Of a DNA stretch of 56,657 nt, positions 1-8,921 are shown in pieces. Source of the DNA: Paenibacillus phocaeensis (lineage in GTDB: Bacteria; Bacillota; Bacilli; Paenibacillales; Paenibacillaceae). The stretch spans positions 1 through 56,657 of the forward strand of contig NZ_FCOQ01000005.1 of assembly GCF_900021165.1 (NCBI RefSeq). Reading direction: 5' to 3'. Every line of letters starts with the position of its first letter. Positions within the stretch are counted from its first letter, which is position 1. Made by a program: the position numbers and the translations under genes. The notes beneath the pieces were generated by a model. It was given only the letters and a program-made list of their open reading frames with translations, was not told the DNA's origin and did no database searches.

Positions 1-221
1 TGCTCCGCCTTTCCCAAATCCCCCATGCGAGGAACTTGCGTATCCGGTATTAGCTACCGTTTCCGGTAGTTATCCCAGTCTTACGGGCAGGTTGCCTACG
101 TGTTACTCACCCGTCCGCCGCTAACCAACAGGTTCCGAAGAACCTATTAGTCCGCTCGACTTGCATGTATTAGGCACGCCGCCAGCGTTCGTCCTGAGCC
201 AGGATCAAACTCTCCAATAAA
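1..221 (-). rRNA. rrs: 16S ribosomal RNA, 5' end (partial)
   Basis: Read on the minus strand, the sequence starts at about 221 with the conserved 16S beginning (GGAGAGTTTGATCCTGGCTC) and runs on through the universal stretches that follow, including the variable V1 loop and the GGCGGACGGGTGAGTAACAC segment. Only about 220 nucleotides are inside the window; the gene continues beyond position 1. The leader carries two promoters, so this is the start of an rRNA operon. The sequence is Paenibacillus-like by eye, but no alignment was possible. Confidence 0.98.
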
Positions 222-386
222 GGATGGAAGGAATCTCGAACCCGAAGGCGCCGAGGTCTTCCATCTAAGGTGTTTGACTTGCTCATTTAAACAAACTGAC
301 GAGATTTAAATCTCAGTTTATTACTCACTCGTTGTTCAGTTTTCAAAGATCAACTTCGTCATCGTCTTATCGGCGACAACTTTTAT

Positions 387-415
387 AGTATATCAGGATG
401 TCCGCTCAATTGCAA
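387..415 (-). promoter_or_regulatory. rRNA operon promoter P2 (proximal)
   Basis: On the minus strand a -35 TTGCAA (410-415) is followed after exactly 17 bases by a -10 TATACT (387-392). It lies about 165 bases upstream of the 16S 5' end and is followed by an AT-rich leader. The downstream ATAAAAG is shared with the distal promoter, suggesting duplicated promoters. Confidence 0.75.
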
Positions 416-481
416 GAACTTTTTTTCAACAGCAAGTTCTATCTTTTTTGCAAACCCCTCATCGCTGCGAGCGACTTTTAT

Positions 482-510
482 AATATACCAAACCTTAAGA
501 ACAAACACAA
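482..510 (-). promoter_or_regulatory. rRNA operon promoter P1 (distal)
   Basis: On the minus strand -35 TTGTGT (505-510), a 17-base spacer and -10 TATATT (482-487), again followed by ATAAAAG as in P2. Tandem promoters about 95 bases apart are usual for Bacillales rRNA operons. The hexamers are weaker than those of P2, so the exact register is less certain. Together P1 and P2 account for the gene-free 222-555 stretch. Confidence 0.6.
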
Positions 511-554
511 ATGCAATACCTGGAAGTTCCCGAACGAAACGAGAATCTACTATA

Positions 555-592
555 TAAAAAGAAGCCTGCAATCCCTAAGGGACTACAGGCTT
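555..592 (-). terminator. Intrinsic terminator of pbuG
   Basis: On the minus strand AAGCCTGTAGTCCCT pairs with AGGGATTGCAGGCTT and is followed by a run of five T. It sits about 20 bases after the pbuG stop codon and separates pbuG from the rRNA promoters. Confidence 0.85.
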
Positions 593-613
593 GAGAGGCC
601 TTCGTTAAAATCC

Positions 614-2014
614 TTATCCTTGGCTGCCAAGGAAAATGTAGCGAAGAATAATAAGTACGAACAATACCCACATCAGCCAGTGGATGCTGTATTTCTTTTT
701 GCCGAGCAAATTGGCTGCGCAAGCCAGCACCACATAGAATACAACACCAAACGAAATCCCGTTCGCAATATTATAGGTGAAAGGCATCATGGTTATTGTC
801 AAGAAAGCAGGAATCGCTACGACCATATCCGTAAAATCGATCTCGCGAATCGATTGAACCATCAATACGCCGACGATAATCAAAGCGGCCGCCGTAGCGG
901 AGCCTGGAATCAAGGCCGCGATCGGAGCGAGGAACAGCGCCGCCAGGAAGCAAAGACCAGTCGTAACGGCGGTAAGTCCGGTACGTCCGCCTTCTGCAAC
1001 GCCCGCTGCACTTTCTACATATGCCGTCGTTGTGGAAGTCCCGAGCAGAGCGCCGCCAGTAACAGCCGCTGCGTCAACCAGCATGGCTTTGCCGACGCGT
1101 TTCTTGCCTTCTTCCGGATTCTTCATGATCCCGGCGCGAGAAGCCGTACCTACCAAAGTACCGAAGGTATCAAACAATTCCACGAAAGTAAAGGTCGCAA
1201 TAGCGGAGATAATCCCAGTATGCAGAATGCCATCCCAGTCAAACCGCGCGAAGTTGATCTGCGTAAAGTCCGGAACCCAAGGCGTTTGCGGATCGGACAA
1301 GGTGCCGAAATCCACTACCCCCATCAACAAAGCAACGACCGTAGTTCCCAGAATCCCGAGCAAGATCGCACCGCGAACCTGCAGGACCATCAAGATTCCG
1401 ATCAGCAACAAGCCGATCAAAGCAAGCTGGACATCGGTATTTCCTAGGCTGCCCAAGTGAATGACCGTTTCGAAGGATAACACATCGGTGTAGGTGTGAG
1501 CGGCAATATCGTTGCCGGCCTCCACGCCGATCGTCATCAGGCCGCTGTTTTTCAGACCGATAATGGTGATGAACAACCCGATCCCAACCGTGATCGCATG
1601 CTTCAGCGAGTCCGGAACCGCGTCCAGCAGCATTTGGCGCACCTTAGTTAAGGTCAATAAAATAAAGATCAGACCGGAAATGAATACGGCGGTCAAGCCC
1701 ATTTCCCAAGTAAACGGATGATCTGTTGTTGCCGACGAGAGAACAACGGAAGCAAAGTATGCGTTAAGACCCATACCCGGCGCAAGCGCTACAGGAAAAT
1801 TAATGAACAGGCCCATGGCGATCGTGAAAATCCCGGCGGATAGTGCCGTCGCCAAAAATACGGAATACCAACCCATCTCGATCTGACCAAAAGCCGTCAG
1901 CGTGTTCGGGTTGACCGTAAGGATGTAAGCCATCGCCATAAACGTGGTCAGGCCTGCCATAATTTCCGTACGTACCGTCGAACCGTTCTGTTTCAGTTTA
2001 AAGAACCGATCCAT
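614..2014 (-). CDS. pbuG: Guanine/hypoxanthine permease, NCS2 family
   Basis: A 466-residue multi-pass membrane protein that would import guanine and hypoxanthine by proton symport. The start MDRFFKLKQNG is chosen because GGGGGAG lies 10 bases upstream of its ATG; longer in-frame starts would run into the riboswitch terminator. Family hallmarks are visible: the N-terminal GLTTFMAMAYI segment, the ALAPGMGLNAYFA loop and the GTSTTTAYVES motif, with about 12 hydrophobic segments and normal length for the AzgA/PbuG branch. It lies downstream of guaA on the same strand but has its own promoter and a guanine riboswitch, so it should be expressed when guanine is scarce. Purine versus other nucleobase specificity is inferred from family motifs and the riboswitch. 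Confidence 0.93.
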   Translation of the reverse strand: MDRFFKLKQNGSTVRTEIMAGLTTFMAMAYILTVNPNTLTAFGQIEMGWYSVFLATALSAGIFTIAMGLFINFPVALAPGMGLNAYFASVVLSSATTDHPFTWEMGLTAVFISGLIFILLTLTKVRQMLLDAVPDSLKHAITVGIGLFITIIGLKNSGLMTIGVEAGNDIAAHTYTDVLSFETVIHLGSLGNTDVQLALIGLLLIGILMVLQVRGAILLGILGTTVVALLMGVVDFGTLSDPQTPWVPDFTQINFARFDWDGILHTGIISAIATFTFVELFDTFGTLVGTASRAGIMKNPEEGKKRVGKAMLVDAAAVTGGALLGTSTTTAYVESAAGVAEGGRTGLTAVTTGLCFLAALFLAPIAALIPGSATAAALIIVGVLMVQSIREIDFTDMVVAIPAFLTITMMPFTYNIANGISFGVVFYVVLACAANLLGKKKYSIHWLMWVLFVLIILRYIFLGSQG

Positions 2015-2106
2015 GATAAAATTACTCCCCCTTAGAATATGACAATCCAGGTTCAAAAAGCTGGCATTACAGCACCACTTTGCCTGCATTCCCTTCGGAA
2101 AACGAC

Positions 2107-2133
2107 AAAAAGCCCGAGGCAACATCCCTCGGG
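2107..2133 (-). terminator. Riboswitch-controlled terminator in pbuG leader
   Basis: On the minus strand CCCGAGG (2127-2133) pairs with CCTCGGG (2113-2119) and is followed by five T. It lies between the guanine aptamer and the pbuG start, so it is the OFF-state structure of the expression platform. The roughly 120 bases between aptamer and terminator are unusually long and GC-rich. Confidence 0.8.
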
Positions 2134-2256
2134 TACCGTACATCCGGAAGAAACCTATTCGTTCCGAGAAACCTAAGGCTCTCAGCGAAGCAAGCCGGCG
2201 GCCAAGCCCGGGTGCCCCCGAACCGCTGCCTAGGATGCTTCAAAATCCGTTTCTTC

Positions 2257-2327
2257 CTTTCGTAGCCAGATCATTTACGGTGACCTCGTAGAGACTTCCG
2301 GGCCCATTCCCGGAATTATACGAAAAG
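2257..2327 (-). ncRNA. Guanine-sensing purine riboswitch aptamer
   Basis: The minus strand shows the three-way junction of the purine class. The P1 arms are CTTTTCGTA and TACGAAAG, the junction begins TATAAT, and P2 is CCGGGAATGGGCCCGG-like. The conserved GTCTCTAC loop strand follows, then P3 GAGGTCACCGTAAATGATCT. The 3' junction reads GGCTACG, with C at the specificity position (U would indicate adenine). It precedes a guanine permease gene and is followed by a terminator, so ligand binding should switch pbuG off. Confidence 0.93.
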
Positions 2328-2387
2328 GACTATGTGATTTTGTCGATATCCTGACAAGCCCCGTGACGAGGGCTTATCACATGATTT

Positions 2388-2416
2388 ATTCTAGGCCGAG
2401 GCCCCCATCTTGTCAA
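2388..2416 (-). promoter_or_regulatory. pbuG promoter
   Basis: On the minus strand a perfect -35 TTGACA (2411-2416), a 17-base spacer and -10 TAGAAT (2388-2393). Transcription would start near 2380, just before a small leader hairpin and the guanine aptamer. Confidence 0.85.
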
Positions 2417-2536
2417 CAGAAAAAACGAATATTCGATAATGATCTAGCTTATATTGTTCGCCATTTGAATAAATCGTGAAAAGTTTACTAATCATTTACT
2501 TTCTCGGGCAGCATCGCCATTTGTTCGGCCAAAAAT

Positions 2537-2577
2537 GAAAAAAGACCGCTCGTCCCTTAAAAGGAGCAAGCAGTCTT
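2537..2577 (-). terminator. Intrinsic terminator of guaA
   Basis: A minus-strand stem AAGACTGCTTGCTCCTTTT/AAGGGACGAGCGGTCTT followed by six T, starting about 12 bases after the guaA stop. It makes guaA and pbuG separate transcription units. Confidence 0.87.
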
Positions 2578-2588
2578 GATCAAAGCAC

Positions 2589-4127
2589 CTATTCCCATTC
2601 AATCGTCGCCGGCGGCTTCGACGTAATGTCGTATACCACGCGGTTGACGTTGTCGACTTCGTTGACGATCCGCACGGAAATCTTCTCCAGTACATCCCAC
2701 GGGATGCGCGCCCAGTCGGCGGTCATGCCGTCGATGGACGTTACGGCGCGGATGCCGACGGTGTAGGAGTAGGTGCGGGCATCGCCCATAACCCCTACGC
2801 TGCGCATGTTCGGCAGCGCCGTAAAGTATTGCCAAATCTCGCGATCCAGTCCGGCTTTGGCGATTTCATCACGCAGGATATAATCGGAATCCCGAACGAT
2901 CTTCAATTTCTCCTCGGTGACTTCGCCCAAGACGCGGATGGCCAGCCCCGGTCCCGGGAACGGTTGTCTCCACACGATTTCCCGTGGCAATCCCAGCTCT
3001 TCGCCGACCTTGCGAACTTCATCCTTGAACAGCGTGTTCAGCGGCTCGATCAGCTTGAACTTCATATCCTCCGGCAGCCCGCCCACATTGTGATGGGATT
3101 TGATCGTTTGAGCCGTCGCAGTGCCGCTCTCGACGATGTCCGTATATAACGTTCCTTGGGCCAGGAACTTGAAGTCGTCGAATTTGGCCGACTCTTCATC
3201 AAATACGTAGATAAATTCGTTGCCGATGATTTTCCGCTTCCGCTCCGGATCATCTACGCCGGCCAGCTTCGTGAGGAAACGTTCGCGCGCATCGATCTTG
3301 ACGACCTTCATGTCGAACTTGCCGACGAAGGTCTCCATCACGCTCTCCGCTTCCCCCTTGCGCAGCAGTCCGTGGTCGATGAACATGCAGGTCAGCTGAT
3401 CGCCGATCGCTTTATGAATCAGCATGGCTACGACCGAAGAATCAACGCCGCCGCTCAAAGCGCACAGCACCTTGCCGTCTCCAACCTGGTCGCGAATATC
3501 GCGCACGGCATCTTCGATAAACGTCTCCATGCTCCAGTTGCCTTCACAGCCACAGATCTCATACAGGAAGTTGCGAATCATCTCGTTCCCGTGCACGGAA
3601 TGCCGGACTTCCGGATGGAATTGCACGCCGTACATCTTGCGGTCCGGGTTCGCGAACCCGGCAATCGGCGCATGTTCCGTTGAAGCGTCGACCACGAAGC
3701 CGTTCGGAAGCTGGGTCACGTGATCGCCGTGGCTCATCCATACCGTCTGCTTCGCATCCAGTCCGCGGGTCAAAGCCGAATGTTCGGCAAAATCAACGTC
3801 CGCTTTGCCGTATTCGCGTTTCTCCGCACGTTCCACTTTGCCGCCAAGTTGATGCGCCATCAGTTGCATACCGTAGCAGATGCCGAAGATCGGCACGCCG
3901 AGATCGTACACGGCCGGGTCGATATGCGGCGCCTCTTCCGCGTAAACGCTGGACGGTCCACCCGAAAAGACGATGCCTTTCGGCGCGATTTCCCGCAGGC
4001 GCTCCACCGGCGTATTAAACGGCAGCAGTTCGCTGTACACGCCCAAGTCGCGGATCCTTCTTGCAATTAACTGATTGTATTGTCCTCCGAAATCAAGGAC
4101 CACAATCATTTCATTTGGCTTATTCAT
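2589..4127 (-). CDS. guaA: GMP synthase (glutamine-hydrolysing)
   Basis: This 512-residue enzyme converts XMP to GMP using glutamine and ATP, the last step of de novo guanylate synthesis. The N-terminal class I amidotransferase domain has the nucleophile Cys84 (FGICYGMQ) and the His171/Glu173 pair (QFHPEV). The ATP-pyrophosphatase domain has the P-loop SGGVDS at 225-230, and the C-terminal dimerisation domain ends in the typical KPPATIEWE. The ATG has GGAGG 8 bases upstream. It has its own strong promoter and a downstream terminator. Its neighbours match the B. subtilis yeaC-yeaD-yebA-guaA-pbuG order. Full length, no anomalies. Confidence 0.98.
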   Translation of the reverse strand: MNKPNEMIVVLDFGGQYNQLIARRIRDLGVYSELLPFNTPVERLREIAPKGIVFSGGPSSVYAEEAPHIDPAVYDLGVPIFGICYGMQLMAHQLGGKVERAEKREYGKADVDFAEHSALTRGLDAKQTVWMSHGDHVTQLPNGFVVDASTEHAPIAGFANPDRKMYGVQFHPEVRHSVHGNEMIRNFLYEICGCEGNWSMETFIEDAVRDIRDQVGDGKVLCALSGGVDSSVVAMLIHKAIGDQLTCMFIDHGLLRKGEAESVMETFVGKFDMKVVKIDARERFLTKLAGVDDPERKRKIIGNEFIYVFDEESAKFDDFKFLAQGTLYTDIVESGTATAQTIKSHHNVGGLPEDMKFKLIEPLNTLFKDEVRKVGEELGLPREIVWRQPFPGPGLAIRVLGEVTEEKLKIVRDSDYILRDEIAKAGLDREIWQYFTALPNMRSVGVMGDARTYSYTVGIRAVTSIDGMTADWARIPWDVLEKISVRIVNEVDNVNRVVYDITSKPPATIEWE

Positions 4128-4156
4128 GACCGAGCCTCCCTCAAATTATGACACCT

Positions 4157-4186
4157 ATTATACGAAACGACAAAAGAGGTCGTCAA
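4157..4186 (-). promoter_or_regulatory. guaA promoter
   Basis: On the minus strand -35 TTGACG (4181-4186), an 18-base spacer and a perfect -10 TATAAT (4157-4162), about 30 bases before the guaA start codon. No riboswitch fits in this short leader, so guaA is probably not under the guanine riboswitch that controls pbuG. Confidence 0.8.
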
Positions 4187-4205
4187 GGAAGCCCGGACGC
4201 CAAAT

Positions 4206-6623
4206 TCAGCGGCGGTGAAAGGCCAACTTCCGGCATTGTTCCAGGAACTTCACACTTTCCTTACGCTCCGGACGCAGGCCCCCGTAATAGATCATCTCCC
4301 AGGTCCGGACGAACTGCTCAGCCGACTCCGCCTGTGCCGGATCCCCCTGAAAAGCGGCCTCCATATATTCCCGCGCTGTCATGGCCGCAGGTTTCGGTCC
4401 ATAGACGAACGCCAGCTCGCGCCATACCCGATCCGCCGAAACCAGCAGCTCCCGGCGGCCGGGGAAGGTCCTTCGCAGAGCCAACCGTCCAAGCACGAGC
4501 TGCAACAAGTGGATGCGCTGCTTCACTTCCCTGGCCAGCAGCAAGACGAAACCAACACCCAACGTCAGGGCAGTCCAATCGAACAGACGCAGGCGGGGAT
4601 TCATCCCGGCCAGCTGTTCCGAGGCCAGCTCGGTCAGCCGCGGCTGCAAGAGCTTGACTACTTCGGTTGCTTTGGCCAACAGCGGAAAGGCCCCCTCAGC
4701 AGTTGTGCTGCCAGGCCCCGGATCCGTCAGGGCGCTGACGCTTAAAGTCAAGGATTCGCCAAACCCCGGGGTTGGATCAAAGGGCACCCAGCCGGTCTCG
4801 GGAAAATACACCTCCACCCACGAATGCGCATCGGCATAAGTTACGGTATACCGATGCAGCTCTGTCGAACCTGTGCCGCCAGCGGCTGCGGAAGCGGGGA
4901 CAACTCCGCTGGCCGCTTCGGCAGCAGCCGTAGCGGCGGAAGGCGCAGGGTCTCCCGGAGCAAAGCCCTTCACCCAACGAGCCGGGATTCCGCTGCTGCG
5001 AAGCAAGATCACCATGGCTGTCGAGAAATGGTCGCAGTAGCCGATGCGGTCAACGAACAGAAAGCGGTCGACGAAATCGGCATCTTCCGGCGGCTGGCGG
5101 GAATCCAGGCTATAAGTGTAACGGTGCTTCAGGTAGCTCTCGACGGCAGCAGCGACATCGTAGCGGCTGCTTGCTCCGGCGGCAAGCTGTTCGCCCAGCT
5201 TCCGCACCCGCTCCGGCAACGTATCCGGCAGCTGCAGAAAACGGTTCCGGATCTCCACGGGGTCCGGCCCCTCCTCCTGACGCAGCTCGGCGGCAGACGC
5301 CGTCGGCACCGCCGATGTCAGCTCATAGCCGTAAATCTGCTCCGCCGGAGCGGCGTAGTCGACGATCAAGGCATCGGCCCAGGCGTCGAACCGGGGTTCC
5401 ACCTGCACCGGCTCATCCCGGTCACCGGCGAGAATCCGTTCCGCCTGAACCGGGAGCCCGCCCGACAGCAGCGCCACCCGGCCCGTCAACGGCGCTTCGA
5501 ACGTGACCGTCTGCCGGATCAACTCCCGGCTCGTATCGACGCCGGCGACGGCGGCAACGGAGGTTTCGCCCGCGGCCGTTTCGCCCGTGAGATCGCCGGA
5601 GCGCTCTGTCCCGGCGATCGTGGGCGCACCTTCCCCGGCCGGTTGAATCCAGCCCCGGCCGGTGTACACGCTTTTGCTTTCGCCGCGCCAGTACGTATTA
5701 TACGGCGACAACGCCGTAAAATACGGGTCATGGCGCAGGCGCAGCGGCGCGCCCAGCTTGGAGTCGTCCCGGCCGTAGCCGGATACGCTGATCGCCGCGG
5801 CGCTGCCCGGCTTGCCGGTCAACTCGGCTCCGCTCCAGTCCGACAAGCTGCGGGCCACCTGCTCCCAGGAGATCGCCCGCACCGGCTGCAGCGGCAGCAG
5901 CGAGCTGAGCAGCGCCGCACCAGCCACGCAGACGAGCACGACGCCCCCGCCGGCCACGCTCCCGGTCCCCCGGCTCGGCCCGCCCGGCCCGGACTCGCCG
6001 CGATGGAACGCTGCCGCTTGCAGCGCTAAGCCCAGCGCCGCCGAGCGGATGACGCCCAGATACAGTTCCAGGCTGGCGGCGGCTTCCAACACGAGCAAAT
6101 AGATCACCGTGGCCGTCAAGAACAGCAAAATGCTCTGACGGGACAGCGCCAGCATCTGTACGGACACGACCAGCAACGTCCAGCCGATCAGGAGCAGCAG
6201 CGCCCGTGTCTCCATGCTGATCGCGTACAGTCGGCCCGTCCCCAGAAACACCTCCAGATCGGCGGCAATCGTCTGCGCGTACTCGGCAAACCACGACACC
6301 CCTTCCTCCCGCCCGAACAGATACAACATCGCACCGGCGATCAGAAGCGGCGGCAGTGGGGCAAATACACTGGACGGCAGCCTGAGGCAGCCAAACAGCA
6401 GGAGCATCCCGGTCAAAGTAAAAAACAACGGGATCAGTTCCGTTCGCCCGTCCGGCATCATGGCGTGCAGGGGATATAACCATTCCCCGAACATGCCAAA
6501 TAACAACAACGTGATGACCATACGCAAGCCGACGGAAGGTGCCGAGGAACCGCCTCGGTGAGGCGCAGTTGCCGCGGCCAATGGGCCGCTGGCCGTAAGC
6601 TCTACATGCTTAGGCGCTGACAT
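4206..6623 (-). CDS. Membrane transglutaminase-like protein (TgpA/YebA type)
   Basis: An 805-residue protein with several N-terminal membrane segments (about 33-250), an extracytoplasmic DUF3488-type region, a transglutaminase-core domain and a last membrane helix near 675-695 before a cytoplasmic tail. The papain-like triad is visible as Cys530 (GYCDHF), His600 (AHSWVEV) and Asp616 (PFDPTPG). An alanine-rich insert (about 560-588) lies between Cys and His. The start overlaps the end of the DUF58 gene by 14 bases, indicating translational coupling. Together with the MoxR ATPase and DUF58 protein it forms a conserved module, probably acting at the cell envelope. The substrate is unknown. It is the counterpart of B. 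subtilis YebA by position and architecture. Confidence 0.9.
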   Translation of the reverse strand: MSAPKHVELTASGPLAAATAPHRGGSSAPSVGLRMVITLLLFGMFGEWLYPLHAMMPDGRTELIPLFFTLTGMLLLFGCLRLPSSVFAPLPPLLIAGAMLYLFGREEGVSWFAEYAQTIAADLEVFLGTGRLYAISMETRALLLLIGWTLLVVSVQMLALSRQSILLFLTATVIYLLVLEAAASLELYLGVIRSAALGLALQAAAFHRGESGPGGPSRGTGSVAGGGVVLVCVAGAALLSSLLPLQPVRAISWEQVARSLSDWSGAELTGKPGSAAAISVSGYGRDDSKLGAPLRLRHDPYFTALSPYNTYWRGESKSVYTGRGWIQPAGEGAPTIAGTERSGDLTGETAAGETSVAAVAGVDTSRELIRQTVTFEAPLTGRVALLSGGLPVQAERILAGDRDEPVQVEPRFDAWADALIVDYAAPAEQIYGYELTSAVPTASAAELRQEEGPDPVEIRNRFLQLPDTLPERVRKLGEQLAAGASSRYDVAAAVESYLKHRYTYSLDSRQPPEDADFVDRFLFVDRIGYCDHFSTAMVILLRSSGIPARWVKGFAPGDPAPSAATAAAEAASGVVPASAAAGGTGSTELHRYTVTYADAHSWVEVYFPETGWVPFDPTPGFGESLTLSVSALTDPGPGSTTAEGAFPLLAKATEVVKLLQPRLTELASEQLAGMNPRLRLFDWTALTLGVGFVLLLAREVKQRIHLLQLVLGRLALRRTFPGRRELLVSADRVWRELAFVYGPKPAAMTAREYMEAAFQGDPAQAESAEQFVRTWEMIYYGGLRPERKESVKFLEQCRKLAFHRR

Positions 6624-7848
6624 GTCCGCTCGCCTCCTTCCACTTGGACTGCGTCCGAAAGGAGGTTAAATCCGCCACCGGGAGGCCCCGCTCTCGCAGC
6701 CGGGCAGCCAACTGTGACGATGGCGCCGATCCGCCAAGCCCGCCGGCGCACCACACCTCCGCAGCCACGCCCAGCTCGGCCAAATGCAGCAAGTCCCCCG
6801 CCAATTCAGGCGTAAGGGCACCTGTGACGACGGTGAGGCTTTGCCCTTGGGAGAGCAGCTCGGACCAATCTCGCCGCAACAATTCTCCGGCGGACAAGCC
6901 GCTCCCCAAGCGAAGGCCGGCGAGCTGCTCCAGGCCGCCCAGCATGCCTTCGCGGCCGGCAACCCGGCAAGCCCCGGCCATCGCGCCGTGACTAAACCGA
7001 AGCTCGCCGGAAGCGGCGTCTCCCGCCTCGCGCGCGAGCCAAGTTGCAGCCGCCGAAACCGCCAGTTCAAACCCGGCGGGAGTGGCATAGTCTCCTTGCT
7101 GCGCGCTTAGCAGCAAATACTTTGGCATGACGCCTTGCTCCTCGGGGATACGCGAGAGCAGCTCCCCTTTTTTCGCAGAGTATTTCCAATGAATTCGCCG
7201 CAGAGGGTCCCCTGGAGTATAAGGTCTCAATCGGCCGGGAGCCGGCGAAGACATGACGAGCTGAGGCCGCCAAGCCCCGCCGCCCTCCTGTTCACCCCGC
7301 TCCTCCATCTCCGGCGGATCAGCCGCCAAAGGCAGGGGATGAATGACCACCACCTCGGATGCAACTGCCCGGCGGCTGCGTCTGAACCAGCCGAACGAAT
7401 CTCCCCAGGTCAGTTGAACGAACGTGTCTTTGTAAACCCCTCGAGGCAATCCCTGAATCGTGTAGGTCACCCGGTAATCGCGGCGAAATCCGTTAAAAAA
7501 CAAACTGCCGCCCCGGACTCCCGGGCGGTTGGTTCCTGCTCCTGCTGCGGCGTCAGCCTCTGTAAGCTCATCCTCAATCTGCAGCCAAATCGGCGGCAGG
7601 CCTCCTTCGCAGCGGACCGTCAGCGTGATATCGACCGGTTCGCCGGCAACCGGGAAGGCCGGCTGCCACGCCCGCTCGACCTTAAATCGTCGCGGGCCAA
7701 AGGCTTGCGCCAATGCGCCTTGCAGCAGGATCAACCCGGCCAGCACCAGCAAAAATAAAGCCGATGCCCCGCCGCGCCAAGCGTACCACCCCCAAAGCGC
7801 CCCAGCAAACAGGATCGCGATTGTCCATCCCCATCCTGCCCTCTTCAT
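6610..7848 (-). CDS. DUF58 domain protein (YeaD-like)
   Basis: A 412-residue protein with two membrane helices at the N-terminus (about 7-45), a beta-rich middle and the DUF58 signature around GDPLRRIHWKYSAKKGEL, followed by a von Willebrand-A-like fold. DUF58 proteins accompany MoxR ATPases and are thought to act as partners or scaffolds; the exact role is unknown. The start MKRAGWGW was chosen because its ATG overlaps the stop of the upstream MoxR gene in an ATGA junction; longer in-frame starts would lie inside that gene. It overlaps the transglutaminase gene at its 3' end. B. subtilis yeaD sits in the same place. Confidence 0.88.
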   Translation of the reverse strand: MKRAGWGWTIAILFAGALWGWYAWRGGASALFLLVLAGLILLQGALAQAFGPRRFKVERAWQPAFPVAGEPVDITLTVRCEGGLPPIWLQIEDELTEADAAAGAGTNRPGVRGGSLFFNGFRRDYRVTYTIQGLPRGVYKDTFVQLTWGDSFGWFRRSRRAVASEVVVIHPLPLAADPPEMEERGEQEGGGAWRPQLVMSSPAPGRLRPYTPGDPLRRIHWKYSAKKGELLSRIPEEQGVMPKYLLLSAQQGDYATPAGFELAVSAAATWLAREAGDAASGELRFSHGAMAGACRVAGREGMLGGLEQLAGLRLGSGLSAGELLRRDWSELLSQGQSLTVVTGALTPELAGDLLHLAELGVAAEVWCAGGLGGSAPSSQLAARLRERGLPVADLTSFRTQSKWKEASGHVSA

Positions 7849-8813
7849 GAGGAGGCCCCCGATGCCCGCGCAAAAATCGGCACACTCACCTTGGCCAACA
7901 CCTCGGCCAGCGCTTGCTCCCCTCCGATTCCGGCGAGCTTCGCTTCCGTTCGAAGCACGATTCGATGCGTCAACACCGCGGGGGCGACCGTCTTCACATC
8001 GTCCGGCGTGACGAATGAACGTCCTTTGAAATACGCCATCGCCTGCGCTGCCCCCATCCAAGCGAGCGTTGCCCGGGGACTTAAACCTAGCGCGATTTGC
8101 GGATGGCGTCGGGAGATGTCCGCGGCTCCAACCATGTAGCGCTTGATCACCTCGTCTACTATTACGCCGCGCACTTGACGCTGCATAGCGGCCATTTCCT
8201 CCGGCAGCAGTACCGGCTTCAATTCAGCAAGGTTCGGCGGATCCTGCATCCGGCCGAGCATATCCACCTCTTGCTCCGGCTTCGGGTAACCCAGCGTCAG
8301 GCGCATCAAGAACCGATCCAGCTGCGCCTCCGGCAGGCGGTAGGTTCCTTCGTACTCCAGCGGATTTTGCGTAGCCAGGAGCAAAAACGGCTTCGGCAAT
8401 GCCCGCGTCACTCCGTCAATGGTCACTTTCCGCTCTTCCATCGCTTCCAATAAAGCCGATTGTGTCCGCGGCGCCGCCCGATTGATCTCATCGGCCAGCA
8501 CGACATTGGCAAACACCGGGCCGGGCCGAAACTCAAACTGGCCGCTCTGCGCATGGTACACCGTGACTCCCGTCACATCCGAAGGCAGCAGATCCGACGT
8601 AAACTGGATGCGTCCGAACGATCCGCCGATACAGGCTGCCAGCGTGCGTACCAGCATCGTTTTGCCCACGCCGGGCACATCCTCCAGCAAAATATGTCCG
8701 CCGCTCAGCATTGCCACCACCGCGAGCTCGATCTCCGCTTTTTTTCCAACAATTACCCGATCTACCTTATGAACAAGCCGCTCCAACAGCGCCTGTGCTT
8801 GATCGTGATTCAT
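7845..8813 (-). CDS. MoxR-family AAA+ ATPase (YeaC-like)
   Basis: A 322-residue AAA+ ATPase. Walker A is VPGVGKT (46-52), Walker B is VVLADEINRA, followed by the sensor-1 region ATQNP, and the C-terminal lid domain is of MoxR type. The start MNHDQAQ is preferred because GGAGGGGG lies 8-9 bases upstream; an earlier in-frame ATG overlaps that site. MoxR ATPases act as chaperones that activate or assemble partner complexes, usually with VWA/DUF58 proteins encoded next door, as here. First gene of a three-gene overlapping operon. A perfect 7-bp inverted repeat lies 49 bases upstream of the start (8862-8877). Confidence 0.93.
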   Translation of the reverse strand: MNHDQAQALLERLVHKVDRVIVGKKAEIELAVVAMLSGGHILLEDVPGVGKTMLVRTLAACIGGSFGRIQFTSDLLPSDVTGVTVYHAQSGQFEFRPGPVFANVVLADEINRAAPRTQSALLEAMEERKVTIDGVTRALPKPFLLLATQNPLEYEGTYRLPEAQLDRFLMRLTLGYPKPEQEVDMLGRMQDPPNLAELKPVLLPEEMAAMQRQVRGVIVDEVIKRYMVGAADISRRHPQIALGLSPRATLAWMGAAQAMAYFKGRSFVTPDDVKTVAPAVLTHRIVLRTEAKLAGIGGEQALAEVLAKVSVPIFARASGASS

Positions 8814-8861
8814 CGAGATTTCCCCCTCCATTTCTCAAACCATGGTCGTAATCTATCAACC

Positions 8862-8877
8862 AGTTTCTCCAGAAACT
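8862..8877. promoter_or_regulatory. Inverted repeat upstream of the MoxR operon
   Basis: AGTTTCT-CC-AGAAACT is a perfect 7-bp inverted repeat with a 2-base centre, in the 108-base gap between the deacetylase stop and the MoxR start. It could be an operator; no regulator can be named and no clear -35/-10 pair was found beside it. Confidence 0.3.
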
Positions 8878-8921
8878 AGAGGAAATAGACATGGAAGAGA
8901 GAAGGGTTCCGTCTGCCCTGA

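Noticed and set aside
398..1447. A 349-codon plus-strand frame opposite pbuG
   Set aside because: It is antisense to a clearly recognisable NCS2 permease, has no family features and covers the rRNA promoters.
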